Notes: generated from the letters alone by a model not told the origin. A stretch of 64,000 nucleotides of DNA from an uncultured cyanobacterium (GCA_937922745.1 CALAJO010000035.1:1-64000); one strand, 5' to 3'. Positions 36,219 through 45,413 are shown, numbered from the stretch's first letter. Program-made: numbers and translations.

Positions 36219-37003
36219 AGAAATGGATCGTCCCCGTATTGGCCGTTACCCTGCTGAGCAGCAGTGTCTGTACGCAAGCTCACGCATGGCCATGGGGTAA
36301 AAAAGACAAAGAAGAAACCACCCAGGTCAAAACACAGACAAAAACCCAGGTGAAGGCCAGCGCTCCCAAAACAGCGCCAAAGGTTGATGAAACCCCTGCC
36401 GCTTCCCAAGCCGAAATGATGCCGCTTGCGGATACCGCTGCCGATTCGCCCAAGGTCAAAATCCAAAGCCCCATTAGTGCCGAGATTGACGGCTTGAAAG
36501 TGGAAGACCCTATTGAAAGCACAGTGCTGCCTCCGGATAAAACGTTTGTCGCGATTGATGACCCCAGTAATCCTTTGGGAATCAGCACTTCCGCACAAAA
36601 GCTAAATGACAGCGCATTGCTCATCAGCCAAAAGAAGTACGCCGAAGCGGAAAAAATCCTGAATCCTTTGAAAGATTGGCTGATTGATGCCACCGAAGCC
36701 CACATTACCCTGCACAAAACGTTGAAGCAGATCGGCAGCGCCCAGGTTCAGGCGGAACTGGAAAAGCAGCTTGCTTTGCAGTTTGCATTGCTCCGCGATA
36801 AGGCGTTCTTTCAGTTGGGAATGGTATCCGTGGGACGGAATGACTATAACAACGCTATCAAAAACCTGTCTCGCGTAATCCAGTCCCAACCCAGAAGCGC
36901 GATGGGCGCCCAAGCCTACGAAGTGCTTCAGAAAATTGGGTTTACCGAAAGAATCCAGCTTCGCGAAACCAAAAAAGAAGTGACGACATCCAGTAGTAAC
37001 TAA
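36215..37003 (+). CDS. Exported TPR-like protein, partner of the LCP enzyme
   Basis: A 262-residue protein with a clear signal peptide (MKKWIVPVLAVTLLSSSVCTQAHA), a Lys/Thr/Glu-rich linker to about residue 90, and a C-terminal helical region resembling tetratricopeptide repeats (LLISQKKYAEAEKIL, FQLGMVSVGRNDYNNAIKNL). The 4-nt ATGA overlap with the LCP gene implies coupled translation and a shared envelope role. Precise function unknown. Confidence 0.75.
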   Translation: MKKWIVPVLAVTLLSSSVCTQAHAWPWGKKDKEETTQVKTQTKTQVKASAPKTAPKVDETPAASQAEMMPLADTAADSPKVKIQSPISAEIDGLKVEDPIESTVLPPDKTFVAIDDPSNPLGISTSAQKLNDSALLISQKKYAEAEKILNPLKDWLIDATEAHITLHKTLKQIGSAQVQAELEKQLALQFALLRDKAFFQLGMVSVGRNDYNNAIKNLSRVIQSQPRSAMGAQAYEVLQKIGFTERIQLRETKKEVTTSSSN

Positions 37004-37014
37004 CGTTACGGTAT

Positions 37015-37278
37015 ATGACACGCCAGAGCGTTACGCTTGCCACAACCATTGCCGCTGAGGATGGCCTGCTTGCAGACTTGTTTGCAGGCCTCCGCAGTTG
37101 TGCCGTAAACGTTCGCAAGCTTGCTTACATGGCGTGTTTTTCAGCCCAGCTTCAAGGGCACTGCTATATCCACTTAGAGTTGGAGTACGCCCAGGATAAC
37201 CCGGAGCAGGTCTCCCATATCGAACAGCTCCAACTCAGGTTCCATCGGCTGGCGAGCAGTTGCAATTGCCATCAATAA
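37015..37278 (+). CDS. Small unknown protein at the end of the LCP operon
   Basis: An 87-residue protein, alpha/beta, with six cysteines, three of them at the ends (RSCAVNV, SSCNCHQ). Follows the TPR-like gene by 11 nt and is followed by a strong terminator, which supports operon membership. The ribosome binding site is weak. Not recognised. Confidence 0.6.
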   Translation: MTRQSVTLATTIAAEDGLLADLFAGLRSCAVNVRKLAYMACFSAQLQGHCYIHLELEYAQDNPEQVSHIEQLQLRFHRLASSCNCHQ

Positions 37279-37289
37279 AACAGAACAAG

Positions 37290-37324
37290 AAAAGCCCCGG
37301 TTATATCAACAACCGGGGCTTTTT
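37290..37324 (+). terminator. Rho-independent terminator of the LCP operon
   Basis: AAAAGCCCCGGTT (37290-37302) pairs perfectly with AACCGGGGCTTTT (37311-37323) with an 8-nt loop and T tract. Confidence 0.92.
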
Positions 37325-37347
37325 AGTGTGTTGAGGAGAGAGCGTCA

Positions 37348-37443
37348 ATGAACAAGAGGTTACTGTATCGTGTTATCAGGAGAAACTTCCTGTCGGTGAC
37401 GGAATCCCTGATTGGAAGCGGACTGTCCGCTTCCAAAAGTTAA
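37348..37443 (+). CDS. Possible 31-residue basic small protein
   Basis: GAGGAGAG (37333-37340) precedes ATG 37348 by about 7 nt. The frame encodes MNKRLLYRVIRRNFLSVTES plus 11 residues: a strongly basic amphipathic N-terminus. A perfect hairpin, TTGGAAGCGGA with TCCGCTTCCAA (37412-37436), overlaps its 3' end but has no U tract. It lies just downstream of the LCP operon terminator and convergent to sigA. Could be a real micro-protein or chance. Confidence 0.35.
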   Translation: MNKRLLYRVIRRNFLSVTESLIGSGLSASKS

Positions 37444-37448
37444 CTGGC

Positions 37449-38528
37449 TTATTGGGTTGCCAGGTATTCCCGCAGATGCTGGATGTCCTTGTTCATCCGA
37501 AGCTTTTTCAAGGAGCGTTCCTCAATCTGCCGGATTCTTTCCTTGGAGTAACCCATCGCCTTCCCGATTTCTTCCAGGGTTTTGCGACGACCGGAGAAAA
37601 TCCCGTAACGCTCGATCAGAATGTGCCGCTCTTTGGGAGAAAGCACTTCGATGGCCTGAATCAGATCCTCGGACAGGAATTTCTTGGAGATAACGGAGGT
37701 CGGCGAGACTTCCTCTCCCGTATCCTGTACGTAATCTTCCAGCGTCAGGTCTTCGCCAATCGGCGTATCCAAACTGCGAGACTCGGTGGCCATTGCGGTT
37801 AAAATCGCTCGTACTTTCTTCTCGGGCAATTTCAACTCCTTGGACAATTCCTTGATGTTGGGCTCGCGGCCCAGCTTTAAGGACATCTCGCGGCTGGTGG
37901 TCTTCAGCAGCCGAATTTTATCCGACATGTGAATCGGGATCCGAATGGTACGGGACGTATTGGCAATCGAGCGAATAATGGCCTGGCGGATCCACCAGGT
38001 TGCATACGTGGAAAACTTGAACCCTTTACGGTAATCGTACCGCTCAACCGCTTTAATCAAGCCCAGGCTCCCTTCCTGAACCAAGTCCATAAACAGGACG
38101 CCTTGACCGATGTATTTGCGGGCGATACTAATCACCAAACGAAGGTTGGCTTTCACCAGTTTTTCCTTGGCGCGTTTGCCTTCCTCGCCACCCTGGCGAA
38201 TCTTTTTGCCAAGTTCAATTTCTTCCTTATGTGTCAGGAGCGATGAACGGCCCACATCCTTCAGGAACATCTGGAGAATGTCATCCGCCTTGAAATTATA
38301 TTTCTCCTCGGTCGACAGACTCTCGGATGCCAGAATGAGCTGTTCTTCCTTTTCAAGGTTCTCGGCATCATCCAGATCGAGCTGGGCAGGTTCTGCAACG
38401 TCGGCGAATTCTTCATCTTCGTCCAGAAAAATCTGTTCCAGTACGCTGTTCTCATCCACTACAACGGCAGAATCATCCAATTCCAGTTCGTCTGCTTGAG
38501 CCACTGCTTTTGTCTTCTTTTTCCCCAT
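37449..38528 (-). CDS. sigA: Primary sigma factor RpoD/SigA
   Basis: Principal sigma-70 factor, 359 residues. An acidic N-terminus (residues 15-75) replaces a long region 1.1, followed by region 1.2 ([13 protein letters not shown]), region 2 ([45 protein letters not shown]), region 3 and region 4.2 ([28 protein letters not shown]). Regions 2.4 and 4.2 are canonical, so TATAAT/TTGACA-type promoters are expected; the unusual GGCAATTTT element described here may need another factor. Convergent with the LCP operon. Confidence 0.97.
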   Translation of the reverse strand: MGKKKTKAVAQADELELDDSAVVVDENSVLEQIFLDEDEEFADVAEPAQLDLDDAENLEKEEQLILASESLSTEEKYNFKADDILQMFLKDVGRSSLLTHKEEIELGKKIRQGGEEGKRAKEKLVKANLRLVISIARKYIGQGVLFMDLVQEGSLGLIKAVERYDYRKGFKFSTYATWWIRQAIIRSIANTSRTIRIPIHMSDKIRLLKTTSREMSLKLGREPNIKELSKELKLPEKKVRAILTAMATESRSLDTPIGEDLTLEDYVQDTGEEVSPTSVISKKFLSEDLIQAIEVLSPKERHILIERYGIFSGRRKTLEEIGKAMGYSKERIRQIEERSLKKLRMNKDIQHLREYLATQ

Positions 38529-38950
38529 GGCCTCTTCCTATCCTTCTTTCAACTTTCTTACCGCTTCTATCTGTTTATCCAATTTCAGCCTATGTCATCA
38601 GCACTTGGAATATTGGGCTAAATCATGTTGGCTATAGATTATGACGCATGTTAATGGATTTGTTCCTCTTTTTTAGAAAAAAATTTTTGACATTAATGAT
38701 TTCTTAAGCATTGTGGATTAATTGCGAAACATAGGTCAGAAGGGTTTTTATTGATGAGCTTGTATTTTTAAAAGTGTGATTTAATCAATTACCCTATTGT
38801 TCTATTTTAGAAATTTAAAAACGGTTTTAACACCCCTAATCGGGTAGCAAATACGTCCAGGCACACAACCGTCAATACCCCTGCCTGGTAAAATACAGGC
38901 AGCACGGGAAATTATTTGACTTTTACTTAAACTAGTCGATTAGGCTATTT
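38529..38950. other. Intergenic region upstream of sigA
   Basis: AT-rich, with TTGACA at about 38686 but no matching -10 box. A small hairpin (CTGCCTG with CAGGCAG around 38883-38902) lies downstream of the ATP-grasp gene and lacks a U tract. No coding sequence recognised. Confidence 0.4.
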
Positions 38951-39850
38951 TTATCCCAGAATGGCATCGGTTTGCAGGCGCATCTGCAACACATCCGCCA
39001 GGATGTCGGCCGTTTCCGGCGCGTGAACCAGGTAAAGGGACGGCTCAACCACTTCCAGCTCCGATACGCAAAGCCGGTTCTTGTCATCAACCACCATATC
39101 CACACGGCCGTATAATGTCTCAAACCCGGCGGCATCCAGCACGCTCTCTGCAAAGGCAATTTCTTCCGCCATGGGTTGATAACGCCGGGTTGTCCCTCCC
39201 AAATGCTCGTGGACTTTAAACTGCCCGGACTGCGGCTTCTTAACGACAGCGTGGGTAAATGCGCCATCCACAAAAACAAACGAGTATTCTCCCACCGTGG
39301 TGATGCTTTGAATAAACGGCTGAATCATCAACGAGCGCGTTTGCGCCAGCAGCGCCATCTGCGCCTGAACATCCGCCATGTTCTCAGGTGTAACCCAGTG
39401 CGTATCGTTACCGTTGGCAGAAACCGTAGGTTTTATTACGGCCTGCTCCCACTGGTTGGATGCCATCACCGCAGCCAAGTCAAACGGCTCGCCGGCCGCA
39501 ACCCAGCGTGTCGGCACAATCCGAACGCCGCGTGCTTCCAGATCCTGAAGATAAACCTTGTCCGTATTCCATCGAATGACCTCAAACGGGTTCCAAAGCT
39601 GGGTCACTTCGGCGACCTGCTGCGCCCAAGCCAGGAATTGATCCTTGCGCGGCGTGTAATCCCACGTGGAGCGAACCAGGCACATCTCCATATCGCCCCA
39701 GTCCACCGCCGGGTCATCCCAGATGAGAGGCTGTGCATCGATATTGCGCTTTTGCAAAGCATAAAGCAATAGCCTGCTGTCGTCATCCAACAGGGGTAAG
39801 GCTGCACTGGTTGCTAATCCGATATCCATCTCATCCACTCTTTCTGTCAT
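38951..39850 (-). CDS. ATP-grasp ligase, glutathione-synthetase-like
   Basis: A 299-residue ATP-grasp protein that would form an amide or related bond through an acyl-phosphate. Visible features are RSTWDYTPRKDQF near residue 60, the nucleotide-binding AVIKPTVSANGNDTHWV, MIQPFIQSITTVGEYSFVFVDG and the C-terminal metal-binding SELEVVEPSLYLVHAPE. The family includes DcsG-like ligases; the substrate cannot be read. The start is either 39850 or ATG 39829, neither with a strong ribosome binding site. A perfect palindrome lies 17 nt upstream. Confidence 0.82.
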   Translation of the reverse strand: MTERVDEMDIGLATSAALPLLDDDSRLLLYALQKRNIDAQPLIWDDPAVDWGDMEMCLVRSTWDYTPRKDQFLAWAQQVAEVTQLWNPFEVIRWNTDKVYLQDLEARGVRIVPTRWVAAGEPFDLAAVMASNQWEQAVIKPTVSANGNDTHWVTPENMADVQAQMALLAQTRSLMIQPFIQSITTVGEYSFVFVDGAFTHAVVKKPQSGQFKVHEHLGGTTRRYQPMAEEIAFAESVLDAAGFETLYGRVDMVVDDKNRLCVSELEVVEPSLYLVHAPETADILADVLQMRLQTDAILG

Positions 39851-39866
39851 CGCGAGGCAATATGCC

Positions 39867-39883
39867 TAAAGTGTAACACTTTA
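39867..39883. promoter_or_regulatory. Perfect 17-bp operator-like palindrome
   Basis: TAAAGTGTAACACTTTA has 8-bp arms around a central A. It lies 17-33 nt upstream of the ATP-grasp start, adjacent to a second short inverted repeat AGGCAATATGCCT (39855-39867). The position fits a dimeric repressor site. Confidence 0.45.
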
Positions 39884-39927
39884 AACGCCTATGCCAAGAC
39901 CAACATGAGCAGCGATACGAAACAGAC

Positions 39928-40488
39928 CTAGGCAAGGTAAGGTTTAAATTCTATCCGCTTCACTTCTACAGAATCATATGGATTTTTCGTCTTAGAGGGT
40001 GATACAGAATGCGGTTGCAGGAAAACATCAATCTGCCGGGTTGCGCCTGAACTGATAACATCCCTTAATGTACGGGCTTTAAGTGCCTTTCTCTCTTCTT
40101 CCAGTCCTGGACAGGTCAACTCTCCTGAGCGTTCGTCAAACTCCAGCTGACTTTCATATTTGGCTTCGATCACTCCTAATTCTACTTGATACCGTTCTCT
40201 GTCTGGCCCCGTTAACCAGGCAGTAACGCGTTGCCCATTACTTATTCCAGAAAGGCATAAAATCCGCTCTCCAGATTGATAGTCCTTGTCGTGCTTTGCA
40301 AAATAGTCGTGTACTCTTTTCACTTCAGGTGCAAAAGCTTTCAAAGCCGGATCCAAAGGGTTTTTTGAAAGGTTCCAGGAGAGCGCGCCAATCGCGTTTT
40401 GCCTGCTTTTGGCACTGGGACGGCCTCCCTTGACATACTTGACGTCTCCGAAAACAAATTGAGATGAAAATCGCAGATTCGAATCCAT
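39928..40488 (-). CDS. Unknown protein with regulon-type leader, 186 residues
   Basis: Not recognised. Starts MDSNLRFSSQFVFGD, with RFSS (6-9) and FGD motifs. The rest is a mixed alpha/beta soluble protein rich in Lys and Glu. Start 40488 is chosen because AAGGGA lies 7 nt upstream; the open frame continues to 40533. A weak version of the regulon element (AACAATTTT, 14 nt, GTTAATA) is 59 nt upstream. Function unknown. Confidence 0.6.
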   Translation of the reverse strand: MDSNLRFSSQFVFGDVKYVKGGRPSAKSRQNAIGALSWNLSKNPLDPALKAFAPEVKRVHDYFAKHDKDYQSGERILCLSGISNGQRVTAWLTGPDRERYQVELGVIEAKYESQLEFDERSGELTCPGLEEERKALKARTLRDVISSGATRQIDVFLQPHSVSPSKTKNPYDSVEVKRIEFKPYLA

Positions 40489-40543
40489 GTGATATTCCCT
40501 TAATGAGACACTGTGAATATTAACGATTATCAATAAGAAAAAT

Positions 40544-40552
40544 TGTTATAAT
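40544..40552 (+). promoter_or_regulatory. Extended -10 promoter candidate
   Basis: TGTTATAAT is a consensus extended -10 box on the plus strand, about 100 nt upstream of ATG 40654. The same segment on the minus strand contains the AACAATTTT sequence upstream of the divergent 40488 gene. Confidence 0.4.
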
Positions 40553-40653
40553 CGTCTTCTGTCTTAACAAAAACCAGCCTAATCAAGGGGCTCAGTATTA
40601 TACAGCTGATGTTTCGTCTAAACTAAAATCATTTCCCATAACTTGGTCTCGTC

Positions 40654-41355
40654 ATGCGTGTTTTATCTATTGCACACTCAGGTAGAAATAAAGCGTCGTT
40701 ATCAAAGAGAAACTCTACAGCAGTATTTCCTGTGAGCCAGGTTAACGACCGTCTTGCATTTTCTTTCGGAAATAATGCCAGCCATAAACCAAAACAGGGA
40801 AAAAACACCGTATATATTCCTGCACCTGCTATTCTTATTCAACAAGGTTCTGTAACACACAACCCCATTTATCAGGTGCTGACAAACTGGAGCGAGGCTG
40901 CCCGGAATCATGCAATCACCATTAAACCCTCGCCGCTGCCAGTAGAAGAAGAGCCGGACAGGGAAACCCGGTTGCTGTTTTCATTTACTGTCTATAACCA
41001 AACCTTTCAAGTCGATACCCTGCCTTCACCGGACTCGCTGGAGACTGACATCCGCGTTACAGCTCTGCCCGGACCGGGTGACACTTCAGCTCCTCCTGCC
41101 TTTAAACAGCTTACCTTTAACGATCTGGGCTATCCGGGCACGGAGTATCGACAGCTTACACTCGTGGATTCGCAAGGCCAACGTCATAACATCACCGATA
41201 TGCCGGCTGAGCAGTTGGCGCCCTGGGTGGGCGATGAGGAACTCAGCAGCTTCCATGTGAGTGAGGAAACAATCGCCATGGCCAATGACTTCTTTTTCGA
41301 CCTGATCCACCAAGCCCGCAAGATGTTTGACCCATTGCGCAACTTATCGGCTTGA
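40654..41355 (+). CDS. Unknown protein with FSFGN leader, 233 residues
   Basis: Not recognised. The N-terminal 40 residues are basic (MRVLSIAHSGRNKASLSKRN) and end in LAFSFGNNAS. The core looks like a beta-rich domain, and the C-terminus (SSFHVSEETIAMANDFFFDL) is helical. No signal peptide or membrane helix. First of three consecutive plus-strand unknown genes (40654, 41401, 42484), each with its own spacing and leader, so probably separately transcribed. Confidence 0.6.
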   Translation: MRVLSIAHSGRNKASLSKRNSTAVFPVSQVNDRLAFSFGNNASHKPKQGKNTVYIPAPAILIQQGSVTHNPIYQVLTNWSEAARNHAITIKPSPLPVEEEPDRETRLLFSFTVYNQTFQVDTLPSPDSLETDIRVTALPGPGDTSAPPAFKQLTFNDLGYPGTEYRQLTLVDSQGQRHNITDMPAEQLAPWVGDEELSSFHVSEETIAMANDFFFDLIHQARKMFDPLRNLSA

Positions 41356-41366
41356 GTGTTTTTAAT
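41338..41366 (+). promoter_or_regulatory. Bipartite promoter-like element of the candidate regulon (variant)
   Basis: CGCAACTTA (41338-41346), 11 nt, GTTTTTAAT (41358-41366), 63 nt upstream of ATG 41401; overlaps the end of the preceding gene. Confidence 0.4.
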
Positions 41367-41400
41367 AGACTGAATCGAAATAATCCTTGGGAGAAGCCCT

Positions 41401-42312
41401 ATGCTCCAATCTGTTTCCTTTCTCTCTGCACAACGCTATCATGCCGGCGCTGCCACAAAATCCGCCCAAACTCGGCCACCCGGACAAGTGAGGATGGGAA
41501 GCGCCAATAATAACACTTGTTCCCCTGGTCGCTCCTGCGGCTCCTGCATTGGCGATTTCTTCTACAACCTGTTAATCAAGCCGTTCGAAAAAGTGTTCAA
41601 TCGGCTTAGCGAAATTCTGACCAATATCATGGATCAGGCTGAAGCGGATTTGAGGGCGGAGATTGAGGCGCAGAAACAGACCGAACAGCAAACATCCCTT
41701 CAGGATCCGAACCGGCCACATGTACGCAAGTGGAGCCTGGTTTCACCCCAGCCGAAAGAGGATCTCCTGATGAGGCTTTCTTCCAATCGTCGCAGCCGGT
41801 TCCACTCCCTTTCCGATGGGTTTAAGCAGCTTGGCTATCAAAACGGCTTCAGGCCAATGCCAAAGGGAGAAGGCATTAACGGCTACAGCAAACCCATGAC
41901 GGATTTGGTGGGCGTGTTGTTGGGCCTGAAACACGACCATAATGTGCCGATTGATGTTAAACGGATTGCGCGGCTTGCCAAGCAACTGAACAATGTGATG
42001 AACAAATCCGTAACGACCGAAAAACTGGACAAACTGGTGGTAGAAGGCTTCATCGAACGGCAACCCCACATTAGCCATGCCGGGGATGTGAAGGAAGATC
42101 TCGATATTTTCCGAAGCATTCGCAAATCCATGAGGGACGACATCCTACCGGCACAAAAGCGAAACACCCCCGTCCAGGACAGAAATGTTGTGGCAGCATT
42201 GGAAAAACGAAAAGCCGAAACCGAAAAAGCCCTTCAACTGGTTGATAGATTGGCGCAATTGGTTGATTCGGGCCTGGTTCTGCAATTCCCCGACATGCTG
42301 GATATTCAATAA
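41401..42312 (+). CDS. Unknown protein, 303 residues, Cys-rich segment
   Basis: Not recognised. The leader MLQSVSFLSAQRYHAGAATK is acid-free for 34 residues and ends QVRMGSANN, a variant of the R-F-x-G pattern. Residues 40-52 hold four cysteines (CSPGRSCGSC with an earlier Cys), then an amphipathic helix and a long charged helical domain. No obvious catalytic motif. GGGAGAAG precedes the ATG, and a good terminator follows. Confidence 0.6.
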   Translation: MLQSVSFLSAQRYHAGAATKSAQTRPPGQVRMGSANNNTCSPGRSCGSCIGDFFYNLLIKPFEKVFNRLSEILTNIMDQAEADLRAEIEAQKQTEQQTSLQDPNRPHVRKWSLVSPQPKEDLLMRLSSNRRSRFHSLSDGFKQLGYQNGFRPMPKGEGINGYSKPMTDLVGVLLGLKHDHNVPIDVKRIARLAKQLNNVMNKSVTTEKLDKLVVEGFIERQPHISHAGDVKEDLDIFRSIRKSMRDDILPAQKRNTPVQDRNVVAALEKRKAETEKALQLVDRLAQLVDSGLVLQFPDMLDIQ

Positions 42313-42343
42313 AACGCATCAATATTTGAGGCTCAACCCAATG

Positions 42344-42382
42344 AAAGCCCTGTTTCATCGGATACAGGGCTTTACATTTTTT
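42344..42382 (+). terminator. Rho-independent terminator
   Basis: AAAGCCCTGT (42344-42353) pairs perfectly with ACAGGGCTTT (42364-42373), followed by ACATTTTTT. Terminates the 41401 gene. Confidence 0.85.
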
Positions 42383-42483
42383 AACAAACTAGCATCAACA
42401 GATCAAATACTTGTTTTTATAACAATATAAAGAGAGATTATTTTTTCGTGTTGTTATACATGGTGGATAGGAGTTAGAGAACA

Positions 42484-43062
42484 ATGTCCCTCAATTTTGA
42501 CATGGGGAATCCCCTGCTGCCGCAGGGCAAGCCAAAGCCCTCGCAAAAATTATCCCCAAACCTGTTGCCGTCAGCATCACTGTCTTCATCATTGCAGGCA
42601 GTACTTCAGTCTCAGGTTAGCGGCATTGTATGGAACGAGATTTACGACAGCCTGAATCCGGAAGTAAAACGGATGAAACGCGCCCGAGAACTTGGTTTAT
42701 ACGATTACGCCTCGCAAGCGCAAATAACGGAGGCGGAACATCAGCAATACCTCATCCAGTTTGCCCGCAAGGTAGGCCTGCCGGAAGACACCCCGATTGA
42801 AAAGGTGGAGCATCTGTACTCCGAGGTGGAGCGCCAGGAATTTGCCCGCAAATACAACCTGAATGCCGAAACCGCCACCTGGTCGAACATTCGCGAGGCC
42901 ATCGACAAGCGCCAGGACCAACTCAAGGCGCTGAACCTGCAAAAGGACTTTTCGAACCAGGACGAAATCATTAAGTCCCTCCACCTGCTGGGCCTGTCGG
43001 AAGACGCCCGGTCAACTGATATCTCGGAGAAGCTAAAAACCCGCGACTCGAAGAAAGACTAG
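42484..43062 (+). CDS. Unknown helical-repeat protein, 192 residues
   Basis: Not recognised. After MSLNFDMGNPLLPQG, residues about 60-185 show degenerate repeats of roughly 27 residues starting with A(R/L)xxGL or a variant (ARELGLYDY, ARKVGLPED, ARKYNLNAE, LKALNLQKD, LGLSEDARS), implying an alpha-solenoid or J-like helical scaffold. No membrane segment. AGGAG precedes the ATG. AACAATATA lies 63 nt upstream, a weak match to the regulon element. Convergent with the next gene, 13 nt apart. Confidence 0.65.
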   Translation: MSLNFDMGNPLLPQGKPKPSQKLSPNLLPSASLSSSLQAVLQSQVSGIVWNEIYDSLNPEVKRMKRARELGLYDYASQAQITEAEHQQYLIQFARKVGLPEDTPIEKVEHLYSEVERQEFARKYNLNAETATWSNIREAIDKRQDQLKALNLQKDFSNQDEIIKSLHLLGLSEDARSTDISEKLKTRDSKKD

Positions 43063-43075
43063 GGGTTCCAGTTTT

Positions 43076-43777
43076 CTACTCTGATGGAGGCAGAGCAGGC
43101 TTTGAAGCTGCGGCACTCAGGGACTGACGGATACCCTCGGCATTAAACCGGCTAAAATCAATAAAATTCGGGACATCTTGCGCTCTCCGATCCAAAAGCA
43201 GGCTTGTCGCAAAGATGAATAGCCCACGCAACGCATCACCCTCCGCGCTTGCAGCGCGCCTTACCGCCTCGCCGTGATTATACCGGGGCGGAAAGAATAC
43301 CTCGTTCCACGCGCGTGGAGAGTACCCCAGCAAGGGATGATGGCTCAGCCCCTGGGCTAAACGGTTGGACGCCCTCCCAACCAGGCCATGGGCTTCCGAA
43401 GCACGGCACAGGTAGTCAACAATATTCATGGATAATTGTGCGTCCGCTAATAGGTTCGCGGTAAGTTGAATTAATTCCGAATTGACGCCTCGATCCGGCG
43501 TGGTCCTGGCCATTTCCCAAAGCGGGCTGCTATGCGCTTGCGGCACTTTAAAAAAGCTAAAATGATCGATTTCAAGCTTCTGGAGCAAAGTTGAGTAGAT
43601 TGCGGCATATTCCTGTTGAATGTCAGCCAAGGGTTGTGAAGGCAACGCCGAAAACCCGGCCAGCATCTTTTCCACCTGTTGCTCAAAAGGGGTTCCCTTG
43701 GGTGACTCGGTGCTGGAGGCTCTTCTCTGCACTGCCCCAGCAAGAGGGCCTGTTATTAGATGTCTGATCAAATCCAT
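43076..43777 (-). CDS. Unknown helical protein of the candidate regulon, 233 residues
   Basis: Not recognised. Starts MDLIRHLITGPLAGAVQRRA, which has an amphipathic N-terminus but no R-F motif. Largely alpha-helical. Start 43777 is favoured by GGGAG 8 nt upstream, rather than the upstream ATG at 43792. That GGGAG lies in the right arm of a small hairpin, CTCCCA with TGGGAG (43803-43785 on the minus strand), so the ribosome binding site may be partly masked. A regulon-type element lies 57 nt upstream. Confidence 0.6.
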   Translation of the reverse strand: MDLIRHLITGPLAGAVQRRASSTESPKGTPFEQQVEKMLAGFSALPSQPLADIQQEYAAIYSTLLQKLEIDHFSFFKVPQAHSSPLWEMARTTPDRGVNSELIQLTANLLADAQLSMNIVDYLCRASEAHGLVGRASNRLAQGLSHHPLLGYSPRAWNEVFFPPRYNHGEAVRRAASAEGDALRGLFIFATSLLLDRRAQDVPNFIDFSRFNAEGIRQSLSAAASKPALPPSE

Positions 43778-43804
43778 CTTTAATGCTCCCATAATTTCTG
43801 GGAG

Positions 43805-43834
43805 AATAAAGCACCCTCAAAATTCAAAATTGCC
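43805..43834 (-). promoter_or_regulatory. Bipartite promoter-like element of the candidate regulon
   Basis: On the minus strand GGCAATTTT (43834-43826), 13 nt, GCTTTATT (43812-43805), 57 nt upstream of the start at 43777. Confidence 0.5.
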
Positions 43835-43916
43835 TAGCCTGACGCATTGACTCAGCATCAGATTCAATACAAATTTATCAGGCAGTATCTAACGGGGAAA
43901 AGGCCCGGCAAGCCGC

Positions 43917-45413
43917 CTAGTCATTCTTATACTGCTGGAAGTTGTACCCGGATCCGATGACATCGCGTGGGGCGTAAGGGGCGTTGTGGCGCACCACCAG
44001 GCTGCTGCTAACGGCCAGCCCGCCAGAAACCTTGGATGAATTGACCACGCGGCCATTGACTACCATCTGCGTGGAGCTTCCCCCATCAAAGTTCATGGCT
44101 TCAACGGCGCCCAGTTCCCGCATCAAAGTGGCCATTTCCGTCAGGGTCATCCCCACGGAGGTATCCGCCTGGCGCCCGTCAACCGTTACCATCAGCATCT
44201 TCTTGTCGGCCTTGATCCCGACCGCCGTACGCGGCGCAGGCTTGGTAAACGAGCCATCGCGGAAAGATTGCTCTTTCAGGTCGACATAAACCTGGCCATT
44301 GCGAACCAGGTAAGGCCCGCCACTAATGGCATACTGCACATCCGACCAATCGGGAATGGTGTACACTTGTGGTGATAAACTATCCCCAGGCTGCGCCATG
44401 GCCGCAAGGCCCATTCTCGGCCCAACCAGCACGTACCCATTCCCCGGAATGGACAACGGCATATCGGACACTTCCGTAATCTGGTTGTTCACAATCTGGA
44501 TCTGCACGCCTTCTGGCGGGGTGTTCGGCGACATCTGCCCCCAGCGCGGCGTGTACAGGATAAACTCGGATTTGCTCAAGCGAGGCTGATTGACGTTATG
44601 CAACGGCAAACTCTGGCCGGCGGCATCCACAACCTTGCCCCCAAGGGACAGGCGGGCCATTTTAAACTGTTTATCGGTCGTCATCCCTAGGGCAACGCGG
44701 TTATAGAGCGGGCCGGCAATCAGCTCCCGATTCATAATCATCGTGCCCAGGTTCGTGCCGCTATCCGGCTTGAAGAATGCGGCATTCACCCCGGCCAACG
44801 CCCCGGATCGGTTTACCATATCGGCAACCTTGGCCTTGCCATGCAGCCGGGTGGTCGCCAGTACCGGTTCTATCGTAATATCCGGGTTGGAAGTATCAAT
44901 CTCCAGGATGTTGATGTTCATCGGCCCGGTTGCATAAGTCTTCACAATCTGCTTGTGGGTAACGCCCGGCACCACCTGCTGGCTTTGCTCATGGTTATAA
45001 TTTTCCTGGATGCTCAAAACGAGGCGATCCGGGTTGCTTAGCGGAAAAACCCGCGTGGGCGAAGGGACTTTGCGCTTGACGAACAACTGCACCTTGCCGC
45101 CGCGTACCTCGCAATACATGGACTTTAAATTTTTATGCCCCGGAAAAGCTTGAGAACAATTTTTAATCTGCGAATCAATCCCGCCATTAAATTGCAGGGC
45201 AACCGTATTAGGGTCGTCCTGGGTCAGCACCACATCTTCGGCTGGGCCATTCAAGTCCAGCACGATTTCGGTCTTGACGCCGCCCTGCTTTATCCTCACG
45301 TTGGTCAAGTTCGCCGCATCAGCCGAGCCGGAGAGCATGCTGACTGATGATGCAACGGTTAACACCGCTAATGCCAGGGAAAAAGCCGTTTTAGGTTTAA
45401 AAAGCATATCCAT
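43917..45413 (-). CDS. Exported AMIN-domain and NAGPA-type phosphodiester glycosidase
   Basis: A 498-residue periplasmic or cell-wall protein. Signal peptide residues 1-33 (ending SADA), AMIN domain about 36-135 (peptidoglycan or envelope binding), then a NAGPA domain (phosphodiester glycosidase) about 160-485 with LAGVNAAFFKPDSGTNLG, GGPYLVRNGQVYVD, PRTAVGIKADKKMLMVTVDGR and the hallmark MNFDGGSSTQMVVNGRVVN. This AMIN plus NAGPA fusion is known in cyanobacteria and Firmicutes. Predicted to cleave sugar-phosphate diester links in envelope polymers. Confidence 0.9.
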   Translation of the reverse strand: MDMLFKPKTAFSLALAVLTVASSVSMLSGSADAANLTNVRIKQGGVKTEIVLDLNGPAEDVVLTQDDPNTVALQFNGGIDSQIKNCSQAFPGHKNLKSMYCEVRGGKVQLFVKRKVPSPTRVFPLSNPDRLVLSIQENYNHEQSQQVVPGVTHKQIVKTYATGPMNINILEIDTSNPDITIEPVLATTRLHGKAKVADMVNRSGALAGVNAAFFKPDSGTNLGTMIMNRELIAGPLYNRVALGMTTDKQFKMARLSLGGKVVDAAGQSLPLHNVNQPRLSKSEFILYTPRWGQMSPNTPPEGVQIQIVNNQITEVSDMPLSIPGNGYVLVGPRMGLAAMAQPGDSLSPQVYTIPDWSDVQYAISGGPYLVRNGQVYVDLKEQSFRDGSFTKPAPRTAVGIKADKKMLMVTVDGRQADTSVGMTLTEMATLMRELGAVEAMNFDGGSSTQMVVNGRVVNSSKVSGGLAVSSSLVVRHNAPYAPRDVIGSGYNFQQYKND

